Assembly: GCA_003996215.1 (NCBI GenBank)
Contig: QJPP01001576.1
Span: forward strand, 142,638 to 206,637
Length of the DNA: 64,000 bases
Source: Jaltomata sinuosa
Lineage: Eukaryota; Streptophyta; Magnoliopsida; Solanales; Solanaceae
Reading direction: 5' to 3'
Part shown: one piece after another, positions 33,611 to 46,020 of the stretch
Layout: the number at the start of each line of letters is the position of its first letter
How positions within the stretch are numbered: the first letter of the stretch is position 1
The notes under the pieces: model-generated
Seen by the model: only the letters and a program-made list of their open reading frames with translations
Told to the model about the DNA's origin: nothing
Databases searched by the model: none
Translations under genes and position numbers: made by a program

Positions 33611-35933
33611 TGTCATGATCCAACCCGTCGTGAGTGGCACCCACCCAACCCCCAGATGGGCGAACCAATAGAGTCCTACTCTTTGCCTAACTAACAGCCT
33701 AAAACCAATAACAGAAAGTAAAATTAAAATAAGCCAAAACTAATCATTAATATAATCCTGCGGAAAATCCCACCTAGGAACTGAAAGTCATTGATCCAAA
33801 CATCAACACCAAATCTAGAGTAAGGGGATGCAACCCCAAAAGATAAACTGAAATAGTTTTAAGTCCAAAACAATTGGACTGAAACTCTAAAGATAACCCA
33901 AGGTAGCTCGAATCAAGCAGCTCACCTTTGAAAGTCAAAAATCACCGGTGCTAGATGCGAGGTCGCGTCTCAGTCGCTGGTAGATTTCCTGTACTCACCA
34001 AAGGAAAGACAAGTGCAGTATCAGTACACCACCACTGTGTACTGGTAGGATCATCAACCAGTTTTCAAGTAAACAGTATATAATTAGTACAACAATATCA
34101 AGTAAGGGGTATGGTAAACATGCAACAATAATCACAGGCACATCTAACCTACAAATCTCTACCTATCTTATTACCGCATGAATCCATATCTTACAGTTCT
34201 AACCCACCAATATGTAACCATAACAATCCTTTCCATCTAGCCCGGACCCACCCTGGAATCCCCTCTAGACCACACCAAAGGTAATTGTTCAACCCGGCCT
34301 AAACCAACACCAACACAACAGTTATACAACCGTTTTCGGCCACTCAAGGACCATCAACACTAGCACCTTTAACTAGACAACCCACTCCACTCACAGAACC
34401 ATTACCAAGTATTACATCCAGTAAAATAACCTGGTCCACTCACGGAACCAATATCAAGTATCACCTTCAGTAAAGCAATCCGGTCCACTCACGGAACCAA
34501 TATCAAGTATCATATTCAGTAAAACAACCCAGTCCACTCACGGAACCAATATCAACCAATGCAATACAATAGTCAATGAAACAATGCAAGATACAATAAA
34601 GTAAACCCGTACCAGGCGTGGTACCCGTGCCAATCGAATGATATACCCATACTAGGCGTGGTACCCGTGCCAACCATGTGTTATATTCGTACCAGGCGTG
34701 GTACCCGACCCAACCGAATATCAACAATCACAGTCAATATATGAACACACACAACTTGTAAAATCAACAAGTAAACCATTCAATCACAGACTGTAACCAG
34801 GAACCTAAACATTTCACACAATTTCCCTAAGCAATGTAAGGCATACAATCACTTAGACAAGTGTACATCACTATACACATTCACAGAAAATCATAAGCCA
34901 TCACCTACTTCGAAATGTTCCAAGCTTTATTCGACCCGAGCTTTTCCGTGTTCTGGATTCCTCTCTCGTTCTTAGTCTATAAACAACACATAATACATAC
35001 CATTAATACATAAGGCCTGCACATTACCCGAATTATACCAAATCCCCAAACGCTAGGCCATCCATGATCATCCCACCCTTTTCTCGGGCTTTTCCACCAT
35101 TAATTCCCCTAGTTTTATCATTTTTATGGATAAAAATAGGAAATTAAGCAACCTATGATCATTTTAATGTACTTTATCAATGCCCAAGAACACACATGTT
35201 TGGAATCCCCTTCCTTCCCCGAATTCCACCATCCCTAGGTTATTTTAACCTTTCCCCAATTTCCCTCCTAGCAATTCTACCGCATAGGAAACGTATTACC
35301 AAGTTTGGGGATCGAAAGCCTTACCTTAGGGAAGATTTTTGACGAAAGAATGAAGAAAATTGCCTGGAAATCGCCAAGACCTTCTCCAAAACAAACTTGT
35401 GAAAACTGAATGTTTTGAGAGCTATTTCTGCATTAAAAATCCATCGGCCCGCTATAGCGGTCCCGCTATAGTGGTAGGCTGCCGCTACAGCGGTCTTAAG
35501 TGGGTTGACCGCCCCATTACCGTCGCTATAGCGGTAATTTCTACCGCTACAGTGGTGGCTGCTATCGCGCCTGACAGCGCTCATCACAGACAGAAAGTCC
35601 AGAACTCTGCCAGTTTTGGCCATTTCACAACACACTTTTCCCCCCCTACGTCTCAAAACAACCCCTTCACGTCAAACACGATTTCGGGAGTTCTACTTAC
35701 CCAAAAACGATTCCAAAAAGTCCTCCGAACTCCTTTATATCTTGGCTACGTGGAATACTAGCTCACTCTAAGACACCTAAATCCATTTTACCTGGATTTC
35801 CCTAGACTCTACCTCACTCCAAAACGGGTCGAGGCTAGCCTAGCCCAGAATTTCAAACTCCCAAACCCGCAGTTTTCTAACTCTAAAACTTGGCGCGATG
35901 GAACTATCCTTATCAACAGACCCGGTCATTAAA
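33611..35933 (-). repeat. 3' LTR of the Tekay-like element
   Basis: Pairs base by base with 41058-43374. Inside are four copies of a CACTCACGGAACCAATATCA unit (34385-34560), three copies of ACCAGGCGTGGTACCCG (34610-34705), and a cluster of CCGCTATAGCGG palindromes (35449-35575). The outer end has lost the canonical form: it reads TTAAA where the other LTR reads TTACA. Confidence 0.9.
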
Positions 35934-35970
35934 ATAGATACCAATTTACCCATCGTTCATCCCCGAATGA

Positions 35971-38900
35971 TCAAAACTCGAATTTACGGAAACAAAAAGA
36001 AGGAAGTGTAGTACCTGAATCCTCAAACAGTTGAGGGTACTTGTCCCGCATGTCCTTCTCGGTTTCCCAAGTGGCTTCCTCAACCGGACGATGCTTCCAC
36101 TGAACCTTCACCATGTCAGTCACCTTTGTCCTCAACCTCCGGACATCCCGAGCAAGAATCACAACCAGTCCCTCCTCATAACGAAGATCCTTATCAAAAT
36201 GTACTTCATCCCACTTGATGATGTAGTCTCCATCCCCATGGTATCGCTTGAGCATGGATACATGAAATATCGGATGGACGCCCGACAAACTAGGTGGCAG
36301 TGCTAACTTGTAAGCCACTGGCCCCACAATTTCAAGCACTTCGAATGGACCGATGAACCGATGGCTAAGCTTGCCCTTCTTACCGAATCGCATAACCCCT
36401 TTCATTGGCGATACTTTTAGCAATACTTGTTCACCAACCTGAAAGTGCATGTCCCGGACCTTGCAATCTGCATACTCCTTCTGCCTGCTTTGAGCAGCCA
36501 TCAACTTGGTCTGTATGCCCCTTACCTTTACCTGCGCTTCCTTTACTAAGTCTACGCCCAGAGGCTTCACATCACCTTCCTCAAACCACCTAACCGGTGA
36601 TCTGTAGTTTCTCCCATATAGGGCCTCGAACGGTGCCATGTCAATACTGGAGTGGTAGCTATTGTTGTACGAGAATTCGCACAACGGTAGAAACTGGTCC
36701 CAATGACCCCCGAAGTCCATCACACATGCTCTCAGCATGTCCTCCAATATCTGAATCGTCCTCTTCGACTGACCATCAGTCTGAGGATGGAAGGCTGTGC
36801 TAAAGGTGAGTTGTGTACCCAACTCTGCATGTAACTTGCCCCAGAACTTAGAAGTAAACTGCGTACCCCTGTCTGAAATGATGGACAGTGGTACCCCATG
36901 CAGTCTCACGATCTCCTTCACATAGATCTTGGCCAATTACTGCGAATTGTAATCTACCCTGACCGAAATGAGTGGACTTGGTCAGCCTGTCAACAATGAC
37001 CCAAATTGAGTCATACTTCCCCAATGACCACGAAATCCATGGCTATCCTTTCTCACTTCCACTCTGGACTTGGCATTCTCTGAAGTAGTCCTGCAGGTCT
37101 CTGATGCTCATACTTTACCTGCTGACAGTTCCGACATTTGGACACAAAATCTACTATGTCCCTTTTCATCCCGGGCCACCAGTAACGTTGCCTCAAGTTC
37201 CTGTACATTTTGGTCACACCCGGATGAATTAAGTACCGTGAACCATGAGTTTCTGAATTATATCGTCAACCCGAGGAACACAAATCCTCTCCCTGAAATG
37301 CAACACTCTACCAGAGTCTAACATGACATCTCTGGGCTCCCCGTATGTTACCTTACCTCGCAACTTACCCAGTTTCGGATCCTGAAACTATTTTGCCTTT
37401 ATTTCCTCTATGAAGGTGGCCTTGACCTCAATGCTGTCCAACAACCCACTTTGATCCGAAACACCCAAGTGCATGAACTTGGCCTCCAAAGCCCGAATCT
37501 CCTTAGCCAATGGTCGTTTGGACGCCCCCAAACAAGCCAAGCTACCCATGCTAACAGTTTTTCGGCTCAATGCGTCTGCCACCACATTAGCCTTACCCGG
37601 ATGGTACTGAATTATCACATCATAATGCTTCAATAACTCCATCCATATCCTTTGCCTCAGATTCAAATCCTTTTGAGTGAAAACATGCTGCAGACTGCGA
37701 TGATCTGTGAATACCTCACACTTGACACCATAAAGATAGTGTCTCCAGATTTTCAATTCAAAAACCACCGCTGCCAACTCTAAATCGTGAGTCGGGTAAT
37801 TCCTCTCATGCACCTTCAACTGACTGGATGCATAGACTATCACATTCCTATCCTGCATTAACACAGCACCCAAACCAGAATGTGAAGCATCACAGTAAAC
37901 AACAAAGTTTTTACCTTCAACCGACAAGGACAAAATAGGGGCTGTGGTCAAAAGTGTCTTGAGCTTTTGGAAGCTCTCCTCACACTTGTCGGACCACAAA
38001 ATGGTACCTCCTCCTGTGTCAACCTGGTCAGGTGAGTAGCAATGGAAGCAAAATTCTTAACAAACCTCCGGTAGTACCCCGCGAGCCCAACAAAACTCCT
38101 CACCTCAGTCACAGAGCTAGGCCAAACCCAACTCTTGACTGCCTTAATTTTCTGGGGATCCACCATCACCCCTTTTTCTGACACTACATGCCTCAAGAAT
38201 GCCACAGAAGTCAACCAAAATTCGCACTAAGAGAACTTTGCATAAAGATTTTGATGTCTCAAAATATCCAACACAATATGAAGATGATTGGCATGCTCCT
38301 CCCTACTCTTAGAGTAGAACAATATATCATCGATGAACACAATAACGAAAGAATCCAAGTAGGACTTAAACACCCCATTCATCAAACTCATGAATGTTGC
38401 CGGCGCATTGGTAAACGACATTACCAGAAACTCATAATGCCCATACCGAGTCCGAAAAGCAGTCTTCGGAATGTCCTCAGGTCTAATTTTTAACTGATGG
38501 TACCCCGACCTCAAGTCGATTTTTGAGAACCCCGATGCACCCTGAAGCTGGTCAAACAAATCATCTATACGAGGTAGAGTGTACTTATTCCGGATGGTCA
38601 CCTTGTTCAACTGCCTATAATCTATGCACATCCGTATACTACTATCCTTCTTCTTTACAAACAAGATCGGAGCACCCAAGGTGAAGCACTAGGACGTATA
38701 AATCCCTTATCTAGGTGTTCCTGCAGCTGAGTCTTCTGTTCCCTTAACTCTGCCAGAGCCATTCTATACAGAGGAATGGATATGGGACGAGTGCCTGGTT
38801 CCAAATCGATACAAAAATCTGTCTCTTTCTGGAGGCATACCAGGTAGGTCTGCTGGAAACACCTCTACAAATTCGGAAACCACTAGAACTGACTCAATAG

Positions 38901-39400
38901 GAGGAGACTCCACACTATCATCCCGGAGATGAGCCAAGAAGGCTAGATACCCCCTCCCCACTAGCTTCCTAGCCCGGACAAACGATATTATCTTAACTGG
39001 CTTAGGCCTGTACACACCTTTCCACTCTAGTCTATCCTTACCCGGAATCTCTAGAGCTACAGTCTTGGTGTTACAGTTCAACACAACATGATAAAGAGAC
39101 AGCCAGGTCATACCCAAGATAATATCAAAATCAGCCATGTCCAGAATTACCAAGTCTACCCAAGTATGTAACCCCACAAAATAACAGAACAATCACCTTC
39201 CACTGGGGTAGAAACATAGATAAGGGAATCAAGGATATCACAAGTCAAACCCAGTCCCAAAGCAAAACTCACAGACATATAAGAATACGTAGAACCTGGG
39301 TCAAACAATACTGAAGCTATTTTATCACAGACAAGAATAGTACCTGTGATCACTGCATTTGAGGCTTCTGCCTCAGTCCTTCCTGGAAAAGCACAGCAAT
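35971..39400 (-). pseudogene. Tekay-like pol, frameshifted, integrase Glu lost
   Basis: Protease VLFDPGSTYSYMS (about 39310). RT from SASPWGAPILFVKKKD (about 38690) to FIDDILFYS; the usual FGLTNAP reads SFTNAP, a two-residue loss. RNase H YCDASHSGLG (about 37905) and FTDHRSLQ. Integrase SDRGTQF (about 36875) and HPQTDGQSKRTIQ, where family members have E before RT, so the catalytic Glu is now Lys. The chromodomain-like end has VQWKHRPVEEATWE. The HHCC region near 36950-37380 is scrambled by frameshifts. This copy cannot mobilise itself. Confidence 0.87.
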
Positions 39401-39499
39401 GTGCCCGATCATAAATCCGGGCAACTTCCCGGGCCAGCTGCACCACACCCCTACCTGCGCCACCATTTCCTCGATCTCCCCGGCTTCTCTGAAAATTAC

Positions 39500-40838
39500 C
39501 TAGCCCACCCTGTGGGCGACCCCTAGCATTACCGCCTCGGCCTGCCGGAACCAGTGCTCTAGTCTGCTGCTGACCCTGATTACCTGCCTGCCTATATGGA
39601 CACTCCCTCTTAAAGTGGCCCAACTCACCACAATGGAAGCAACCACGGTCCAAAGTAGGCCTGCTAGCTGATGTATATGACTATTCCTGGCCTCTAAGAG
39701 CTGAAGACTGAGTTCCCTGATGACCACCTGTAGTAGCTGGCAGAGCTGACTGAATAGGATGGTCCGGATAAGCTTGTTGATGCTGGCCCCTGGAGTACGA
39801 ACCACCATAGTTTCCCTCATTCTGGGGCTTCTTGGCTAAGGCCTTAGCCTGCCCCGCTTGCCTAACTCCCTAAATCTTTTTCACATAATCCACCACATCA
39901 TTAAAACCCTTTCCCGAAGAAGTCATATGCACTGACAGTACCTGCAGATCACTATTCAGACCCTTGACAAACAAGCGGACCCGTTTCTCCTCGGAACCCA
40001 ACATCTGTGTAGCAAAATGAGTCAACACATGGAACTTAGCCTCATAAGCTGAGACCGACATGCTACCCTGCTCCAAGTTCAGAAACTCATCCTTCTTTCG
40101 GTCCCTCAAAGTACGGGGAACGTACTTCTCTAGATACAATGCATGGAATTGCTCCCAAGTCAGTGGAGGTAAGATAGAAGACCGACACTCAACATGAGAC
40201 CTCCACCACTGCTTGACATCACCCTGTAGCTGAAAAGTGACAAACTCCACCCCATGCTGACGTACAATACCCAACTTGTGCAACCTCTCATGGCAATCCA
40301 GGATGAACTCATAGGCATCCTCCTTGTCTGTACCCTGAAACATCGGAGGTTTGAACTTAAGGAACTTAGTCAGCATCTCATGCTCATTACCTGTCATCAG
40401 TGGGCCTAGCATTGGCTTGAGGAGATCATTTGTGCCCAAAGCTGCATCCATCCTTGGTGTAGTTGTAACCGCTGGCTGAGTATCCAAGGCTTGATTCTCA
40501 AAAGCTGCAGGTATGTCTCCATCACCAACCAACCCACTCAGAATATCCCACACCTGCCTGAAAGCTTCCGGTGTCATAGTAGGAAGGCCTGCACCCCCAA
40601 CCGGTGCCGCCTCCTCCTGAGCTCCTCCATCCTCTACAACCACTTCTTCTACATCCTCAGCTACATGATCCTGAGGTGGGGGAGGGGTTACCTCACGTGC
40701 AGCAGCAGCAGCTCGAGCTCCACCCCTGGTGGGTGTGACTCTAGCTCGTCCCTTGCCTCTTCCCCTACCTCTGCAGCGAACTGTCGGGCCCGGTACTGGG
40801 CCCGCTAGCCTTGCTCCCTTATTCCTTGTAGTAACCAT
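39500..40838 (-). pseudogene. Tekay-like gag, frameshifted
   Basis: The first frame starts MVTTRNKGARLAG at 40838 and runs to a stop at 39870. It contains the gag core (FKPPMFQGTDKEDAYEFI, WEQFHALYLEKYVPRTLRDR). The nucleocapsid knuckle CFHCGELGHFKRECP lies in another frame at about 39640-39597. The N terminus is Pro/Gly/Ala-rich with an acidic stretch (EDVEEVVVEDGG). The stop at 39870 probably divides one original protein. Confidence 0.85.
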
Positions 40839-41040
40839 CTGCGGACAGAAGAGTGAACGAGGTTAGATACCAATTTGTATCACCAACTACCAATTGGAAT
40901 CGAGTTATAGCACAAAGGAAAGAAGGAAAAGATGGTTTTTCCTAAAGCCCCATAGCCTCTCAAAGAAAAGTACGGACGTCTCCGCACCACTCCGCAAGAC
41001 TCTACTAGACTTGTTTGGTACAACGAGATCAACGAACCTA

Positions 41041-41054
41041 GGCTCTGATACCAT
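41041..41054 (-). other. iMet primer-binding site of the Tekay-like element
   Basis: The + strand reads GGCTCTGATACCA; the minus strand gives TGGTATCAGAGCC, complementary to initiator-Met tRNA, three bases inside the 5' LTR. Confidence 0.9.
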
Positions 41055-41057
41055 CTT

Positions 41058-43374
41058 TGTCACGACTCAACCCATCGTGAGTGACACCCACACAACCCCC
41101 GGATGAGCGAACCAATAGAGTCCCACTCTTTGCCTAACTAACAGCCTAAAACCAATAACAGAAAGTAAACTAACAATCAAAATAAGCCAAAACTAATCAT
41201 TAATATAATCCTGCGGAAAATCCCACCTAGGACCTGAAAGTCATTATACGAAACATTAACACCAAATCTAGAGTACGGGGATGCAACCCCAAAAGATAAA
41301 CTGAAATAGTTTTAAGTCCGAAACAATTGGACTGAAACTCTAAAGATAACCCAAGGTTACTCAAATCAAGCAGCTCACCCTTGAAAGTTCGAAATCACCG
41401 GTGCTAGATGCGAGGTCGCATCTTAGTCGCTGGTAGATTTCCTATACTCACGAAAAGAAAGACAAGTGCAGTATCAGTACACCACCACTGTGTACTGGTA
41501 GGATCATCAACCAGTTTTCAAGTAAACAGTATATAATTAGTACAACAATATCAAGTAAGGGGTATGGCAAACATGCAACAATAATCAGAGGCACATCTAA
41601 CCTACAAATATCTACCTATCTTATTACCGCATGAATCCATCTCTTACAGTTCTAACCCACCAACATGTAACCATAACAATCCTTTCCGTCTAGCCCAGAC
41701 CCACCCTGGAATCCCCTCTAGACCACACCAAAGGTAATTGTTCAACCCGGCCTAAACCAAGACCAACACAACAGTTATACAACAATTTTCGGCCACTGAA
41801 AGACCATCAACACTAGCACCTTTAACTAGACAACCCACTCCACTCACAGAACCATTACCAAGTATTACATCCAGTAAAATAACCTGGTCTACTCACGGAA
41901 CCAATATCAAGTATCACCTTCAGTAAAGCAACCCGGTCCACTCACGGAACCAATATCAAGTATCACATTCAGTAAAACAACTCGGTCCACTCACGGAACC
42001 AATATCAACCAATGCAATACAATAGTCAATGAAACAATGCAAGATGCAATAAAGTAAACCCGTACCAGGCGTGGTACCCGTGCAAACCGAATGATATACC
42101 CATACCAGGCGTGGTACCCGTGCCAACCATGTGCTATACCCATACCACGCGTGGTACCTGAGCCAACCGAATGTCAACAACCACAGTCAATATATGAACA
42201 CACACAACTTGTAAAATCAATAAGTAAATCGTTTAATCACAGACTGTAACCAGGACCCTAAACATTTCACACAACTTCCCTAAGCAATGTAAGGCATACA
42301 ATCACTTAGACAGGAGTACATCACTATACACATTCACAGAAAATCATAAGTCATCACCTACCTCGAAATGTTCCAAGCTCTATTCGACCCGAGCTTTTTC
42401 GTGTTCAGGATTCCTCTCTCATTCTTGGTCTAAAAACAACACATAATACATACCATTAACACATAAGGCGTGCACATTACTCGGATTATACCAAATCCCC
42501 AAACCCCAGGCCATCCATGATCATCCCACCCTTTTCTCGGGATTTTCCATCGTTAATTCCCCTAGTTCTATCATTTTTACGAATAAAAATAGGAAATTAA
42601 ACAACCTATGATCATTTTAATGTACTTTATCAATGCCCAAGAACACACATTCTTGGAATCCCCTTCCTTCTCCGAATTCCACCATCCCTAGGTTATTCTA
42701 ACCTTTCCCCAATTTCCCTCCTAGCAATTCTACCGCATAGGAAACGTATTACCAAGTTTGGGGAACGAAAGCCTTACCTTAGGAAAGATTTTTGATGGAA
42801 AAATGAAGAAAATTGCCTGGAAATCGCCCAGCCCTTCTCCAAAACAAACTCGTGGGAACTGAATATTTTGAGAGCTTTTTCTGCAATAAAAACCCATCGG
42901 CCCGCTATAGCGGTCCCCGCTCCGCTATAGCGGTCTTAAGTGGGTTGACCGCCCCTTGACCGCCGCTATAGCGGTAATTTCTACCGCTATAGCGGTGGCC
43001 GCTATCGCGTGTGAAAACGCTCGTCACGAACATAAATTCTGGAACTCTGCCAATTTTAGCCATTTCACAACACACTTGTTTCCCCCGACGTCCTGAAATA
43101 ACCCCTTCAGGTCAAACGCGATTTCGGTAGTTCTACTTACCCAAAAGCGATTCTGAAATGTCCCTCAGACTCCTTTATATCTTGGCTACGTGGAAAAATA
43201 GCTTACTCCAAGACACCTAAATTCATTTTTACCCGGATTTCCCTAGACTCTACCTCGCTTCAAAACGGGCCGAGGCTAGCCTAGCCCAGAATTTCAAACT
43301 CTCAAACCCGGAGTTTTCTAACTCTAAAACTTGGCACGATGGAACTACCTGTAATGACGGACCCGGTCGTTACA
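41058..43374 (-). repeat. 5' LTR of the Tekay-like element
   Basis: Ends TGTAACGACCGGGTCC when read on the minus strand. The CCGCTATAGCGG cluster at 42902-43010 has lost one block relative to the other LTR and gained an extra GCTCC. Confidence 0.9.
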
Positions 43375-43379
43375 CTCAG

Positions 43380-45054
43380 TTTTCAAGAACAGGAAACCAC
43401 GATAGGGTTCCACGACCCGTGGAACTTTTCACGAGCCATAGAACCGAGTCGTGAATTTCAGCAATTTTTCTAATTTTTTTCCAGGGGTATTTCAGACTTT
43501 TCCTTTCTCTTTTAGTGCCTAGGCTACGTTGTTTTGACTACTCTAAGCCTAATTAATTAGTCAAAAACTACCTAAAACCCTCATTCTCCTAAAATCATCA
43601 GACTTGGAAAGAAAAGAAGAGAAAGAAGCGATAGTTTTCTCTCAAGAACAAGCAGAGGTCTTCATCAAGTTCAGCCCCAAAACATCCAAGGATTTCTCCG
43701 TAGTTTTCTTCACCAGATATGTGGGATTTCACTTGTGGGTTCCTTTCACCCATTAGGTCCCTAGAACTCGGTTGGTTCCTTCAGTTTCTCCATGATTGAT
43801 TAGACCTAGGGTTCAAAAACCTTAGAATTGTTCCTTGCTATTCAAATGCTATAATTCATGTGGTGCTTAGTCCAGATTCCTTGGAAAATTACTACAATCA
43901 TGTTTAGAATTCAGAACCCTAGCTTGTCATAATATTTAGTACTTCATAGATTATGCTTTCTAGGCAGATCAGTCAAATAATCATGTTTCAGAATTTCAAT
44001 GCCATATCCTTCAGTATGTTTATGTTGCATTCTCAGTTAATTATCAGCATTTTGAGCTATCTATTATTTCTGTGCATTGTTGCTTATATTCAGTTGGGAG
44101 TATATTTAGTATAGAGCGGACGATGGGATGAAGGTTTAGCTGTCAGTTTAGGCTAAGACCTTTAGTAGCAGTCCCCAAGTCCCAAAACTACGGCGCCACC
44201 ATAGGTATTAAAGAGTCAGCTATCAGACTAGGCTGTACCTCCTTGCCCCTTGAGGACATCAGTAGTGGATCCACGTCAGACTTGTTCGTACCCTTGGTAA
44301 AGTATGAACACCCTTCCATCCAGGGTTACAGGTTGGCCCCATGGTTAGCTCAACTTGGGGTATGTCGGTTAACAGTACCTCCCACAGTCAGATTCATGTT
44401 GCATTGACCATGTACTCAATATTTATTTCAGTATTCAGTTCAACATGTTAAATTCATGATTTGTACTTGGTCATTGTACTCAGCCCAACTTTCAGTTATA
44501 TTTCAGTCTGATTATTTCCAGGTTTAGTTCTTTATTGTTCAACTTAGTATATATCCTGCATGCTCAGTACATTCAAAGTACTGACACATACTTTTGTGCT
44601 ACATCATTTTATAATGTAGGTTCAGGCACTCAACATCCAGACCGCTCTTAGTTCAATTTTACAGTCCGTACTCAGCAGCTCAGGTTGAGTCCTCATAGTT
44701 CGAGGATGATAGACATGCTTTACTTTCAGTATTTACTTTTCAGTTTCAATCTTATTAGAGTTAGCTGGCGGCATGTACCAGCAACTCATAGCACTTAGAG
44801 GCTTTCAGACATAGACTAGATTCAGACGAGTCGATAGTGTTGTTTTCAGTCATCACTATACTTTTATTATATTTCTATCGTTCATACATGTTTTGGGTTC
44901 TTCTCTTTTCAGATATAAAAACCGTTTTCAGCTTTCGCACAGTATATGCTGTTTACTTCAAATTGCATAGATATGCCATGCCATGGGTTAGCTTGGGGTC
45001 ACTTGTGACACTGAGCACCATATTGCGTATAGGGGGTAGCCTCAGGGCGTGACA
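43380..45054 (+). repeat. Right part of the interrupted gypsy 5' LTR
   Basis: Continues directly from the 33610 side once the Tekay element and one CTCAG copy are set aside. It ends GGGCGTGACA. No coding capacity. Confidence 0.8.
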
Positions 45055-45058
45055 AACT

Positions 45059-45070
45059 TGGTATCAGAAC
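45059..45070 (+). other. iMet primer-binding site of the gypsy element
   Basis: TGGTATCAGAAC starts four bases after the LTR end; one base differs from the perfect TGGTATCAGAGC. Confidence 0.8.
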
Positions 45071-45276
45071 ATCAGGTTTAAGTGTCCTAGGGTGTCTGAA
45101 AGCCGCGTCAAGTAGAGTCTTTTTCATGGGTGTGAAGCGCGCCACACTTATGGGGGAGAAGCTATGAGACGTCATTAGGAATAACTTTCCTTCTTTATCT
45201 TCCAGTTCATGCTGTCGAGTATAAACTCTATTTAATTTCCTTCTATTCTAACTCATGCTCTTCGCATTTCAGAAAA

Positions 45277-46020
45277 ATGCCTCCTAGAAGAGGTAACGCT
45301 ATGAATCAGCCAGCGCCAACAGCTTCAGCAGACCTCTTGAACGAGCAAGTCACGCATGCCGAATTCAGGGATGCCTTCCAAGTGCTTGCTCAGGCCATGA
45401 TCGCCCAGGTCAACCAGCAGGCTGCAGCCCCAGCTCCGCCTCAGATCAACACTGCTGCAGCCAGGATCCAGGATTTCACACAGATGAATGCTCCAGAGTT
45501 TCATGGGTCCAAGTCAGAAGAGGATCCCCAAGAGTTTTTAGATGATATTCAGAAGGTGATAGACATTATGGGTGTCACTCCAGTTGAGGGTGCAGACTTG
45601 GCCACCTATCAGTTGAAGGGAGTGGCTTACACTTGGTACCAGTAATGGAAGGAATCTCATTGTGCCAACGCAGGACCAGTGACTTGGGATCTTTTTAAAA
45701 CAACTTTTCTGGACCGGTTCTTCCCACTAGAGCTCAGGGAAGCCAAGGTTCAGGAATTCATCAATCTGAAGCAGAATGACATGAGCGTAAGGGACTATGC
45801 TCTCAAGTTCACTCAGCTATCCAAATATGCTCCAGCGATAGTAGCTGACTCCAGGGCTCGTATGAGCAAATTTGTATCTGGTGTGTTGAATGATGTAGTC
45901 AAGGAGTGCAAGACCGCTATGGTGATTAAAGAGATGGACTTCTCCAGACTGGTTACTTATGCCCAGCAGATTGAAGAGGAGAAGATCTAGGAAAGGGGAG
46001 GAGATTCTAAGAGGGATAGG
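45277..46020 (+). pseudogene. Ty3/gypsy gag, cut by an insertion
   Basis: MPPRRGNAMNQ starts the frame. The gag core reads NAPEFHGSKSEEDPQEFLDD and ATYQLKGVAYTW. A TAA at 45643 replaces a Gln/Trp-context codon (WYQ*WKES), then TWDLFKTTFLDRFFP, LREAKVQEFINLKQ and YAQQIEEEK follow in the same frame. At 46021 another element begins, so the zinc knuckle and pol are displaced to the right and out of the window. Confidence 0.88.

Larger units (their letters stand above)
33611..43374 (-). mobile_element. Tekay/Del-like Ty3/gypsy element, complete, inserted in a gypsy LTR
   Basis: A 9764-bp element with LTRs of about 2.32 kb and a target duplication CTCAG (33606-33610 and 43375-43379). It runs on the minus strand: iMet primer site near 41045, then gag, protease, RT, RNase H, integrase and chromodomain. 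The long LTRs, a DPGSTYSY protease motif and a chromodomain fit Tekay-type chromoviruses. The LTRs differ visibly (eight of the first 56 bases), so it is older than the chromovirus beside FAB1. The coding region is broken in several places. Confidence 0.92.
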
